Shown here in pieces: positions 29,807 through 39,512 of a stretch of 64,000 bases of DNA (its first letter is position 1; every line of letters starts with the position of its first letter). The notes below the pieces were generated by a model. It was not told the origin of the DNA. It made no database searches and worked only from the letters and a program-made list of their open reading frames with translations. A program made the position numbers and the translations under genes. The stretch is from Saprospiraceae bacterium (lineage in GTDB: Bacteria; Bacteroidota; Bacteroidia; Chitinophagales; Saprospiraceae): the NCBI GenBank assembly GCA_016717265.1, contig JADKFX010000001.1:4004501-4068500 (forward strand), given 5' to 3'.

Positions 29807-32800
29807 ATGAAATATTGGCTTTTTTTTTCTTTTACTTTAATTCTGCAAAACATAACTGCACAAATAGTTGATTCAATAATAATAAATCGTGTAGATAGTC
29901 TTATTACAATAGCGCGTGATTTAACTTCAAAAAAAGAATTCGAAAAAGCCTTTGAAGTCAATGCAATTGCCGAGCGTATTGCTTTGGAAAAATTCGGACA
30001 TGAGTCAGCATCCTATGGGACTTGCTGTTTTAACAGGGGTAGGATTAATGATTCTAAAAGGGAATTTCCTGAAGCTGAAAAATGGTATACCGAATCCAAA
30101 ATCATATATGAAAAAGTATTTGGTAAGGAGCACAACAAATATGCTACTACTTTGAATAATTTGGCAAGTTTGTCTAAGAAAAAGGGCGACTTCGAAAGAG
30201 CAGAAATACTTTACTCAGAAGCTGCAACTATTCGTGAAAAAGTACTTGGTAAAAATCACCCTGATTACGCATCAAGTCTTAATAATCTAGCAATATTATA
30301 CAAAGAAACAGGGAATTTCGAAAGAGCAGAAACATTGTATCTTAAATCTATTGCTATCCGAGAGAAAGTATTCGGTAAGGAACATTCCGATTATGCATCA
30401 AGCCTCAACAATTTAGCAGATTTATATTACTTCATGGGTAAATATGAAAAAGAAGAATCCCTGCTTTTCGAATCTAAAGCTATACTGGAAAAGACACTTG
30501 GAAAAGAGCATCCGTATTATGCATTAGTATTGAATAATCTTGCATTATTATACAAAGAAATTGGCAACTATGAGAAATCCGAGATAAACTATCTAGAATC
30601 CAAAGCGATTCAGGAAAAAAAACTTGGAAAAGAACATCCGGATTATGCATCAAGTCTGAACAATCTTGGGGCTCTATATAAAATAACAGGTAATTTTGAA
30701 AAAGCGGAATTACTTTATTTAGAATCGAAAGCAATTTGGGAAAAAATAGTCGGTAAAGAGCATCCCGATTATGCGATGAGCCTAAATAATCTTGCCGCTT
30801 TATATGAAAAAATGGGTAGCGATAAAAAAGCTGAATTGCTTTACATCGAATCTAATAAATTATTTGAAAAAACACTTGGCAAAGAGCATCCTACCTACGC
30901 AACTAGTTTAGATAATTTGGCTATTTTATACAAAAAAATAGGGGAGATCGAAAAAGCAGAAATCTACTACCAAGAGTCAAAAAAAATTAGGGAAAAAATA
31001 CTTGGTAAGGAACATCCAGAATATTCATTAAGTCTAAACAATCTTGCCACCTTATTTGAAACACAAAAAAGATTTTCAGAGTCCGAACCTTTACTCCTAG
31101 AATTTTACACACAAGAACAGAATAGGTTGACCATAGCCCCATCCTTTCTTTCTGAAAGAGAACTTTCCAAATACTCTTCAATATTCCAAAAAAATGGAGT
31201 CAAATTAGGCGCATTTCTATTGGCCCGAAATTCGAAAAATATTAGTTTGGGTAATTTATCTACTATAGCCTATGATCATGCACTTTTTCACAAAGGTTAT
31301 CTACTCAATATTTCTGCAAAGCTAAATACACTTGAGACTTCTACACTTGCTGCGACAGAGAAGTTCTATAAACTTAAAAGCTACCGACGTCAATTGGCTG
31401 CTATTTACAGTAAACCTATCGCTAAAAGAAAAGGAGTTGCCGAACTTGAAGAAAAAACCGCAATAATTGAAAAAGAACTCGCCAATTCAATTGGTGATTA
31501 TTCAGAATTCACTAAGCAAATTAAATGGCAAGAGGTGCAAAATGTATTAACCAAAAATGAAGCAGCTATTGAATTTGTTCATTATCAGTTCTCTGATCAA
31601 AAGAAAAGCGATAGCTGTATTTATGCCGCACTCATACTTTATAACGGATGTCCTCAGCCACTTTTCATTCAGTTATTTGATGAAAAACAACTTACCCATT
31701 TACTTTCTAAAAATAAAGTACCGGAGTTAATATCTCAAGTTTATACAAGTCGAGGCATAGTTCAACGTAAAAATGAAACAATGCAAGGATTATATGATCT
31801 AATCTGGAAACCTATTGATAGTCTTTTAAAAGGAATAAACACAATTTATTATTCACCTTCTGGTCTACTCCACCGAATCAACTTTGATGCAATTCCGATA
31901 GCTAAAAATACTATAAACAATTTTGCGAATCTTGCAGAAAAATATAAATTAGTTCGACTGGGCAGCACCAGGTCATTAGAAATTTCTATTAAAACTAAAA
32001 TGAGCTCAAGCAATAAAGCCATATTATTTGGAGGTATTAATTTTAACACAGATATTAGTCTATTCAACTTAGATACTGTTAACGATAATGAATTTGAATC
32101 CAAAAAAGAAGTGCCTTCATATACATATTTAGCCAAAACAATAAAAGATAGAGGAAGTAATTGGGAATATCTTCCAGGAACAGAAAAAGAAATAAAAGGC
32201 ATTTCCAAATTATTAAAAAAATCAAAATTCCATACCACAGAACTATTGGATAAGTATGCAACTGAAGAAGTATTTAAACTCCTAGGAAAAATAGAATCAT
32301 CTCCCAGAATATTGCACATTGCTACGCATGGATTTTTCTTTCCTGATCCTGACCGAACGATTTCTGAAGAAGGCAGAATGTCGCACGAGAGAGCGGCAAG
32401 TGAGGGAACCCTGCCAGACAGTACACAGCAGGCAGGCGAGAAATCGGTTATACCAAGATCAAAAGTGGAATTACAAACAAATGAACCTGTCTTCAAAATT
32501 TCTGATCAACCTATGCTTCGTTCTGGTTTAATACTGGCAGGAGGTAATACTACTTGGCAAGGAATACAAACGCTTGAAGGCAAAGAAGATGGCATCCTAA
32601 CTGCATATGAAATCTCCCAGATGAATTTATCGAATACTGAACTCGTCGTACTCTCAGCTTGTGAAACAGGACTTGGTGATATTCATAGCAATGAAGGAGT
32701 ATACGGCTTACAACGCGCATTTAAAATAGCAGGAGCAAAATATTTAATAATGAGTCTTTGGCAAGTACCCGATGAAGAAACTAAGGAATATATGATACGC

Positions 32801-32923
32801 TTTTATAAAAATTGGTTAAACAAAAAACTAAGTATTCCGGATGCATTTAGAAAGACACAACAAGAAATGAGGAAGCTATATGAAGATCCTTATAAATGGG
32901 CAGGATTTGTTTTGGTTGAATAA
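29807..32923 (+). CDS. TPR-CHAT protease, array member 6 (loop insert)
   Basis: 1038 residues from ATG 29807. The frame is open upstream to 29717, inside member 5, but the internal ATG gives the family-typical 18-residue signal peptide and Gln19. Seven full TPRs plus a part unit (about residues 95-420). CHAT dyad H841 and C952, spacing 111: the His-Cys loop has 31 extra residues encoded by a GC-richer stretch (RTISEEGRMSHERAASEG and onwards). A Ser replaces Gln in the otherwise constant GDIQGNEGV, reading GDIHSNEGV. C terminus is WAGFVLVE. No frameshift is seen, so the protein should still be made and active. Confidence 0.91.
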   Translation: MKYWLFFSFTLILQNITAQIVDSIIINRVDSLITIARDLTSKKEFEKAFEVNAIAERIALEKFGHESASYGTCCFNRGRINDSKREFPEAEKWYTESKIIYEKVFGKEHNKYATTLNNLASLSKKKGDFERAEILYSEAATIREKVLGKNHPDYASSLNNLAILYKETGNFERAETLYLKSIAIREKVFGKEHSDYASSLNNLADLYYFMGKYEKEESLLFESKAILEKTLGKEHPYYALVLNNLALLYKEIGNYEKSEINYLESKAIQEKKLGKEHPDYASSLNNLGALYKITGNFEKAELLYLESKAIWEKIVGKEHPDYAMSLNNLAALYEKMGSDKKAELLYIESNKLFEKTLGKEHPTYATSLDNLAILYKKIGEIEKAEIYYQESKKIREKILGKEHPEYSLSLNNLATLFETQKRFSESEPLLLEFYTQEQNRLTIAPSFLSERELSKYSSIFQKNGVKLGAFLLARNSKNISLGNLSTIAYDHALFHKGYLLNISAKLNTLETSTLAATEKFYKLKSYRRQLAAIYSKPIAKRKGVAELEEKTAIIEKELANSIGDYSEFTKQIKWQEVQNVLTKNEAAIEFVHYQFSDQKKSDSCIYAALILYNGCPQPLFIQLFDEKQLTHLLSKNKVPELISQVYTSRGIVQRKNETMQGLYDLIWKPIDSLLKGINTIYYSPSGLLHRINFDAIPIAKNTINNFANLAEKYKLVRLGSTRSLEISIKTKMSSSNKAILFGGINFNTDISLFNLDTVNDNEFESKKEVPSYTYLAKTIKDRGSNWEYLPGTEKEIKGISKLLKKSKFHTTELLDKYATEEVFKLLGKIESSPRILHIATHGFFFPDPDRTISEEGRMSHERAASEGTLPDSTQQAGEKSVIPRSKVELQTNEPVFKISDQPMLRSGLILAGGNTTWQGIQTLEGKEDGILTAYEISQMNLSNTELVVLSACETGLGDIHSNEGVYGLQRAFKIAGAKYLIMSLWQVPDEETKEYMIRFYKNWLNKKLSIPDAFRKTQQEMRKLYEDPYKWAGFVLVE
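32350..32450. repeat. GC-rich in-frame insert in the CHAT loop of member 6
   Basis: The line 32401-32460 has 32 G+C of 60 by hand count, well above the flanking coding DNA. A CCTGCC/GGCAGG stem pairs 32410-32415 with 32431-32436 around a 15-base loop. It accounts for most of the 31 residues by which this loop exceeds the 80-residue norm. It may be a small palindromic element that entered in frame; its origin is not shown. Confidence 0.5.
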
Positions 32924-32938
32924 CTGAATGCAGTATTC

Positions 32939-32965
32939 CTAATCACGATCACTTTTTTTGATTAG
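32939..32965 (+). terminator. Weak hairpin after member 6
   Basis: Seven-base arms (32939-32945 and 32959-32965) enclose a 13-base loop containing a T run. It lies 15 bases after the stop codon. Low stability; could end the member 5-6 transcript. Confidence 0.35.
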
Positions 32966-33124
32966 ATTGTAGAATTGCGCATTTTGATAAATATAGGAGC
33001 AATCACTTTCTGCAAATTAGCCTCCAATTTAAATTTGTATCCTTCGAAAATTCAAATAAAACAATGTACTATGCAAATTTTTAGCCTATCTATTCTGGCT
33101 TACAAATTGTACAAATTAGTTTAC

Positions 33125-33132
33125 TACATTTG
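33125..33132 (+). promoter_or_regulatory. Putative Bacteroidota -7 box (TACATTTG) for member 7
   Basis: An exact match to TAnnTTTG, the -7 element of the main Bacteroidota sigma factor, ends 18 bases before the ATG at 33151. A possible -33 TTG lies at 33107-33109, with shorter than usual spacing. It overlaps a TTG start at 33130 and so argues against that start. Confidence 0.45.
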
Positions 33133-33150
33133 GGAATTGAATCAAGTAAA

Positions 33151-36100
33151 ATGATAAAAATCAAATCCATTTGTCTGCTTATATTAATTCCACTATTTGG
33201 TTTCTCTCAAATAAAAGATACCACGAAAATTTCGAAGAAAATAGATAGTCTATTACTTGAATCACAGGCTTTAATTGAAACTCGTAATTTAGATCTTGCA
33301 TTTAAAAAACTTTCACTTGCAAAAACAATATGCTCAGATTCGTTCGGCACAAATTCTTTCCAATACGGATTGGTTTGCTATAAATTTGGAAATTATTTTG
33401 AAGAAGCAGGTGATTACCCAAATGCTGAAAAATGGTATCAATCCACTTTGGAAATTCAAACTCAATTTCAAGAACAACAAAGTCTTGAATTTGCTAATAC
33501 CTTAAACTCACTTGCAGGTATCTATGCCGATTTAGCTCAGGTCGACAAAGCCAAACCTATGTATGAAAAAGCTTTAGCTATTCGCGAAAAAAAATTAGGA
33601 AAACTCCATCCCGATTATGCCAGAGTTTTAAATAATCTAGCCGGCATTTCTCAATATACCGGAGCGTATGAAAAAGCGATATTACAATTTCAAGAAGCCC
33701 AACAAATTTATGCAACATCTTTAGGCACTAAACATGTTCATTATGCATTAACATTAAATAATTTAGCCAATGTATATTTTGATATTGGCAACTTCAATCA
33801 GGCAGAATTACTTTATTCTGAAGCATTATCAATTCGCGAGAATTCGTTTGGTAGAAATAATCCAAAATGTGCAGAAAGTATAAATTGTCTTGGAAATTTA
33901 TATTCTGCCATGGGCTTAAAAGAAAAAGCACTAAAATATTATCAGGAAGCACTTTTAATTAATATTAATACAGTAGGAGAAAATAACTTTGGCACTGCTA
34001 ACTGCATGATCAATATTGCCGTAATATGTACCGAAATGGAACAATATGAAAAAGCAGAAAGTTTTTTTTTAAAATCAATTGAAATACTCAAGAATACCAT
34101 CGGAATTGAAAATCCAGAATACGCCACAACATTAGATAACATGGCCAATATGTACATGGCCAAACATACTTATGATAAAGCTGAAAAATTATATTTAGAA
34201 GCATTAAAAATCAGAGAAACTGTTTTAGGAGTGGAACATCCTGAATATGCATGGAGCTTAAATAATCTTGGGAGTTTCTATAGTGTTCAAAATAAACCTA
34301 AAGTCGCAGAACCCTATATTATTAAAGCAAAAGAAGTTTTAGAAAATATATTTGGAAACGAACACCCAGACTACCTGCTTGGTTTAAATAATTTAATTAT
34401 ACACTATTGGCTAATCAATAACAACAAAGAGCTGGTAGAAAAATTTATTGAATCTGTTAATATTGAGAAAAAACTTGTTTTTGGAGCGTCGCGGCATCTT
34501 TCTGAAAATGAACTAGCCCAATATATAAATGGATTTACAAGAACTCTAGATCGATTGTTTTCATTTAATAATCTTACGAAACAACTGAATAGCCTTTGTT
34601 ATAATAACCTCCTTTTTTATAAAGGCTATTTATTAAATGCTACGGCTAACCTTAGTAGATTAGTTAGCCTTGACACAATTCATTTAAATATTTATAACGA
34701 ACTTAAAAAATACCATCAAGATCTTGGAAAAGAACTTTCGTTGCCGATAGCCATAAGATCCTTTGATAAAATAAAATTGCTTGAAGAAAATGTAAATACT
34801 TTAGAAAAAGAGCTGGCAAGAAAGCTTCTTGGTTTACATGAACCACAAAAAGATATTGTTTACCAGGACATATTAAATCATTTAAAACCTAATGAAGCTG
34901 CTGTTGAATTTATTCATTTTAATCTTGTAGATCCATTACCTACGAACAAAACAACTTATGCAGCGCTAATTTTAAAAAAGGATCTTCCAGAACCCATCTT
35001 TATTCAATTATTTGAACAAAAAACCCTGGACTCTTTGTTGCATACAAACAATGGCCGCAGATCAGAATACGTAAATTCTTTATACTCAATTTCTGAACGC
35101 GGCATAAAAACACAAATTCAACACAAAAATAATCTTGCAGATCTAATTTGGAAACCTCTAGAAAAAGAACTTGTCGGCATAAAAACTATATTTTATTCCT
35201 CATCCGGCTTACTTCACAGAATTAATCTTGATGCAATTCCAATAAATGAAGCTGCAACAATCTCAGATTCATTTCATTTAATTGCATTAGGTAGTACAAG
35301 ACAACTATTGTCGCCAACAAATATAAATTTTAAAAATAATTCTGCTATTCTATTTGGTGGAATTAACTTTGAAGAAGACAGCTCAAATATTCAATTCAAA
35401 GAAGATGCAGCTAAGAGCGCAACAAAAAATTCAGATCAAACAGTTGCATCAATTGAAAAATTTATCAATTTCTGGGAATATTTACCAGGAACAGAACGGG
35501 AAGTGAATGCTTTGGAAAAAATAATTCAAAAGTCAGGAATTAACACAACGCTAATAAAAGGATTTAATGCAACAGAAGAATCATTTAAAAATATTGGTTT
35601 AAATAATAATCCATCTCCAAGAATTTTACATATTGCAACCCATGGATACTTTTTTGAAGATCTAATAAAAAGTAGTCAAAAGTCAGAAATTAATAGTCAA
35701 AAAGAAAATGTTTTTACAATCTCTGATCATCCGATGTTACGTTCAGGATTAATCATGGCAGGAGGAAATGCAGCCTGGCAAGGAATACAACCACCAGAAG
35801 GCAGAGAAGATGGAATATTAACTGCCTATGAAATTAGCCAAATGAATTTATCAAATACTGAACTAGTAGTGCTCTCGGCTTGCGAAACCGGATTAGGAGA
35901 CATTCAAGGAAATGAAGGCGTGTATGGATTGCAACGTGCCTTTAAAATTGCAGGAGCAAAATATTTGATCATGAGTTTGTGGCAAGTACCCGACAAGCAA
36001 ACCTCATTGTTGATGACCACTTTTTATAAGAAATGGCTAGAAGCCGAAGGTCCCGCCAAAGGCGGGAAAAAAATGACGATTCCGGATGCATTTCATGCTG

Positions 36101-36168
36101 CTCAAAAAGAATTGCGCGACAATGGTTTGGATCCTTACAATTGGGCGGGGTTTGTGTTGGTTGAATAA
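33151..36168 (+). CDS. TPR-CHAT protease, array member 7
   Basis: 1005 residues from ATG 33151; a TTG seven codons upstream overlaps the predicted promoter. Signal peptide to S19/Q20. Seven full TPRs plus a part unit (about residues 95-410), strongly diverged from the array consensus. CHAT dyad H831 and C911, spacing 80. The DNA around the dyad is a patchwork: the loop from 35645 matches members 1 and 2 (EDLIKSSQKSEINSQ), while the stretch around 35785-35812 (QPPEGREDGI) matches member 4. The C-terminal AEGPAKGGKK insert carries a perfect 7-base-arm palindrome at 36051-36067. It appears to be its own transcription unit. Confidence 0.92.
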   Translation: MIKIKSICLLILIPLFGFSQIKDTTKISKKIDSLLLESQALIETRNLDLAFKKLSLAKTICSDSFGTNSFQYGLVCYKFGNYFEEAGDYPNAEKWYQSTLEIQTQFQEQQSLEFANTLNSLAGIYADLAQVDKAKPMYEKALAIREKKLGKLHPDYARVLNNLAGISQYTGAYEKAILQFQEAQQIYATSLGTKHVHYALTLNNLANVYFDIGNFNQAELLYSEALSIRENSFGRNNPKCAESINCLGNLYSAMGLKEKALKYYQEALLININTVGENNFGTANCMINIAVICTEMEQYEKAESFFLKSIEILKNTIGIENPEYATTLDNMANMYMAKHTYDKAEKLYLEALKIRETVLGVEHPEYAWSLNNLGSFYSVQNKPKVAEPYIIKAKEVLENIFGNEHPDYLLGLNNLIIHYWLINNNKELVEKFIESVNIEKKLVFGASRHLSENELAQYINGFTRTLDRLFSFNNLTKQLNSLCYNNLLFYKGYLLNATANLSRLVSLDTIHLNIYNELKKYHQDLGKELSLPIAIRSFDKIKLLEENVNTLEKELARKLLGLHEPQKDIVYQDILNHLKPNEAAVEFIHFNLVDPLPTNKTTYAALILKKDLPEPIFIQLFEQKTLDSLLHTNNGRRSEYVNSLYSISERGIKTQIQHKNNLADLIWKPLEKELVGIKTIFYSSSGLLHRINLDAIPINEAATISDSFHLIALGSTRQLLSPTNINFKNNSAILFGGINFEEDSSNIQFKEDAAKSATKNSDQTVASIEKFINFWEYLPGTEREVNALEKIIQKSGINTTLIKGFNATEESFKNIGLNNNPSPRILHIATHGYFFEDLIKSSQKSEINSQKENVFTISDHPMLRSGLIMAGGNAAWQGIQPPEGREDGILTAYEISQMNLSNTELVVLSACETGLGDIQGNEGVYGLQRAFKIAGAKYLIMSLWQVPDKQTSLLMTTFYKKWLEAEGPAKGGKKMTIPDAFHAAQKELRDNGLDPYNWAGFVLVE
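36051..36067. repeat. Perfect GC palindrome in member 7 CHAT coding region
   Basis: TCCCGCC-AAA-GGCGGGA: 7-base arms with a 3-base loop, embedded in frame and encoding part of GPAKGG. Related imperfect copies sit at the same codon position in members 1, 2 and 10 only. Confidence 0.7.
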
Positions 36169-36170
36169 TT

Positions 36171-36210
36171 AAACCCAAAAATATAATGATAACCATGCAG
36201 GATTGGGTTT
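36171..36210 (+). terminator. Stem-loop after member 7
   Basis: Eight-base perfect arms (36171-36178, 36203-36210) with a 24-base loop, starting two bases past the stop. The loop is long for an intrinsic terminator, so this is tentative. The rest of 36211-36479 shows no gene. Confidence 0.35.
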
Positions 36211-36479
36211 GTATTTTCAAAATAAGTATTCCACTCAAACATTATACAAAGGTCTTCCTATATTGGACAAAATTATGCTGCTTGAGTTAGAAACAAAAGA
36301 TAGCATAGTCCCTTGGCAAATAATTATAAACTTTTTAAGAAATTCTCTTAAATCTTTAAAAAAGTCAAAAATTTAATATCACTCATAGGCTTGGTCTGAT
36401 ACTATTCTAATTAATTTTCAAGGTTTCCTGATAAATTAAATTGAAATATTTTCTTACTTTTAGGATTGAAGTTAGTAAC

Positions 36480-39400
36480 ATGATATATATATATAGGATT
36501 TTAATGCTTTTAATATCCGCTGAATTATCTGGACAATCAACAGATTCTATAGTAATTAAACAAGTGGATAGTCTCATTTTAATTTCCCGTAAGCTATTGA
36601 GTAAAAATGAACACGAAAATGCCCTTCAAATAATTGGTGAAGCAGAGAAAATCTCATTAAAATACTTAGGTAGGAAATCCATTGCTTATGCAAAGTGTTG
36701 CAATAACCATGCAAGAATTGTCAGCAGAAAAGCGGAATATATTGAGGCTGAAAAATGGGCTCTGGAATCAAAATTAATTTTAGAAGAAATTCTAGGCAAG
36801 CACGATACGGAGTATGCATTGGCTGTTAATAACCTGGGTATCCTCTATTTAGAGAAAGGAGAATTTGAACGGGCAGAACCTTTTCTATTAGAAGCAAAAA
36901 ATATTCGTGAAATTAATCTAGGGAAAAATCATCGTGATTATAGTCAGAGCCTGAATAATCTTGGAATATTGTATCAGGATATGGGAATTTATGAAAAAGC
37001 TGAACCACTTTTTATAGAAGCGCTTAAACTTAAGGAAAAAAATCTAGAAAAGGACCCACTTTCGTATGCTAAAGGGCTAAATAATCTTGCTGTCTTATAT
37101 CTTTTATTAGGAAAATATGAAAATGCTGAGCCTTATTTTATTCAAACCATTGACATCAGATCTAAAGCCTTAGGAAAAGTGCATATAGATTATGCTAATG
37201 GTTTAGCAAATTTGGCGCTTTTATATTTGAAATTAGGTAATTTTGAAAAAGCCGAACAATTATTCATTGAATGTAAATCAATCATCGAAAAGACCTTAGG
37301 TAAAGCTCATCCAAATTATGCAGAAATTCTAAATAACTTGTCTGTTTTGTATATAGAGATAGCCAATTCCGAAAAGGTGGAAGCATTTTTACCGGAAGCT
37401 AGAGATATTTGGGAGAAATTTCTTGGAAAAGAACACCCATTATATGCTTCCTGTCTGAATAATTTGGGTAGATTTTATTGGGATTCTGGTGACACTGTAA
37501 AAGCAGAAGTTCTTTTTATGGAATCTTTATCCATTAAAGAAAAGCTTCTGGGGAAAGAACATCCAGATTATGCAGAGACTTTGGCGAATCTTGTGCAAAT
37601 GAAAAGCGATAGCTGGTCTTATAAAAAAGTTGAATCGGCTTACATTGAAACAAACTCTATATGGGAGAAAACATTAGGAAAAAATAGCCTGGAATACTTA
37701 GGGAACCAATTTAATTTGGCTCAATTTTACGAAAAAAATAAGCAATTTTCAAAATCAGAACCTTTATTGGCTGATTTGATTAATCAAGATCAGAAAAAAC
37801 TAGCAAAAGGAATTACTTTTTTGTCTGAACGAGAACTCCTTAAATATGTTTCTACTTTTGAAAAAAGGATGAACAGTATAAATTATTTTTTGTTGACACG
37901 CCATCTAAATCAAGAGAAGACAGGAATTCTAAATAACCTGTGTTTTGACAATGCACTTTTTTACAAAGGCTTTATACTTTCGTCTGCTTCTCAATTAAAC
38001 AGTATGACTAAAATATCTCCTGAAGCAGAAGAAATCAATCTTCGTTTAAAAGCATACAGACGTAGATTAGCCATTGAGTATGCAAAACCATTTTTAAATC
38101 GAAAGAATGTCAACGAATTAGAGGAAATGGAAAATCGCACAGAAAAAGAGCTTTCCATTCGAATTGCTGGTTATCGGAAAATATTTGAAAATGTTTCCTG
38201 GACAATGATTCAAACTGCATTAAAAAAAGATGAAATTTGTATAGAATTTATTTCATTCCCAACACCTGATTTAATAAAATCAAAAGAGAATCAATATGGT
38301 GCAATATTACTTCGATCAGATTCCAAACAAACCTTATGTATCCCGCTCTTCGAAGAAAAATCCCTGGACTCTTTATTGCATTCCAAATCCGAACGCAAAG
38401 CAGATTATGTAAATGGATTGTATACTTTGTCAGATCGCGGTGCCATTGCAGTTGAGAATCCAAAAAAATCATTATATGAAATACTTTGGAAACCTATTGA
38501 AAAAAATCTAGATGGCATAAAAACCATATATTTCTCACCAAGTGGTTTGTTACATCGGTTAAATCTGGACGCCATTCCTGTTTCTGAAACAGAGACCTTG
38601 GCAGACAGGTATAATTTGATTGAATTAAACAGTACCCGTCAGTTAGTAATTCCAACACAAATAAAAAATGTAAACAACGAAGCTGTTTTGTATGGCGGCA
38701 TTCAATTTGAACAAGATAGTATTGTCCAAAATAATGAACCTTTAATTGCATCTCGGTCGAGAGGAGAATTATCCTTTTCGTCTGTAGATTCCACTTTAAG
38801 AGGTGGCTCCTGGAATTATCTGGCAGGAACAGAACGCGAAGTGAATTCTATTGAGAAGATAATGGAAACTTCCGGTTTAAAAGTGAATTTAAAAAAAGGA
38901 TACGCTGCAACAGAAGAATCTTTTAAAAATTTAGGAGCAAATAATAATTCATCTCCTCGAATATTACACATCGCAACGCATGGATATTTTTTCCCAGATA
39001 CCAAAAATAATAGTCAAGAATCACAAGTCAAGAATCAAAATGAAAATGTTTTTACAATCTCTGATCATCCGATGCTACGTTCAGGACTTATAATGGCTGG
39101 AGGAAATGCAACTTGGCAAGGAAAACAAACACTAGAAGGAAGAGAAGATGGAATCCTAACTGCCTATGAAATTAGCCAAATGAATTTATCAAATACCGAA
39201 CTAGTAGTGCTCTCGGCTTGCGAAACCGGACTTGGAGATATCCAAGGGAACGAAGGAGTGTACGGCTTACAACGTGCATTTAAAATCGCTGGAGCAAAAT
39301 ATCTCATCATGTCTTTGTGGCAAGTTCCTGACAAACAAACAAGTTTATTGATGACCACATTTTACAAAAAATGGCTGGAGAATAAAATGACGATACCAGA

Positions 39401-39482
39401 TGCCTTTCATGCAGCACAAAAGGAATTACGTAACATCGGATTGGATCCGTATCAGTGGGCTGGATTTGTATTAGTGAAGTAA
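36480..39482 (+). CDS. TPR-CHAT protease, array member 8
   Basis: 1000 residues from ATG 36480; a TTG at 36441 would add 13 residues ahead of the signal and spoil the family's Gln19 position. Signal peptide G18/Q19. Seven full TPRs plus a part unit (about residues 95-425), with several imperfect ones such as NLVQMKSDSWSYKKVES. CHAT dyad H834 and C914, spacing 80. The loop NNSQESQVKNQNENVF matches member 10 over about 107 bases with one difference. C terminus ends FVLVK rather than FVLVE. Member 9 starts 30 bases downstream, so the two are likely co-transcribed. Confidence 0.92.
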   Translation: MIYIYRILMLLISAELSGQSTDSIVIKQVDSLILISRKLLSKNEHENALQIIGEAEKISLKYLGRKSIAYAKCCNNHARIVSRKAEYIEAEKWALESKLILEEILGKHDTEYALAVNNLGILYLEKGEFERAEPFLLEAKNIREINLGKNHRDYSQSLNNLGILYQDMGIYEKAEPLFIEALKLKEKNLEKDPLSYAKGLNNLAVLYLLLGKYENAEPYFIQTIDIRSKALGKVHIDYANGLANLALLYLKLGNFEKAEQLFIECKSIIEKTLGKAHPNYAEILNNLSVLYIEIANSEKVEAFLPEARDIWEKFLGKEHPLYASCLNNLGRFYWDSGDTVKAEVLFMESLSIKEKLLGKEHPDYAETLANLVQMKSDSWSYKKVESAYIETNSIWEKTLGKNSLEYLGNQFNLAQFYEKNKQFSKSEPLLADLINQDQKKLAKGITFLSERELLKYVSTFEKRMNSINYFLLTRHLNQEKTGILNNLCFDNALFYKGFILSSASQLNSMTKISPEAEEINLRLKAYRRRLAIEYAKPFLNRKNVNELEEMENRTEKELSIRIAGYRKIFENVSWTMIQTALKKDEICIEFISFPTPDLIKSKENQYGAILLRSDSKQTLCIPLFEEKSLDSLLHSKSERKADYVNGLYTLSDRGAIAVENPKKSLYEILWKPIEKNLDGIKTIYFSPSGLLHRLNLDAIPVSETETLADRYNLIELNSTRQLVIPTQIKNVNNEAVLYGGIQFEQDSIVQNNEPLIASRSRGELSFSSVDSTLRGGSWNYLAGTEREVNSIEKIMETSGLKVNLKKGYAATEESFKNLGANNNSSPRILHIATHGYFFPDTKNNSQESQVKNQNENVFTISDHPMLRSGLIMAGGNATWQGKQTLEGREDGILTAYEISQMNLSNTELVVLSACETGLGDIQGNEGVYGLQRAFKIAGAKYLIMSLWQVPDKQTSLLMTTFYKKWLENKMTIPDAFHAAQKELRNIGLDPYQWAGFVLVK

Positions 39483-39512
39483 ATGAATTACAAGAACTGA
39501 AAATAAAATTTC

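Noticed and set aside
31849..32496. 215-codon - strand frame opposite member 6
   Set aside because: Lies entirely antisense to the conserved CHAT domain and shows no independent feature.
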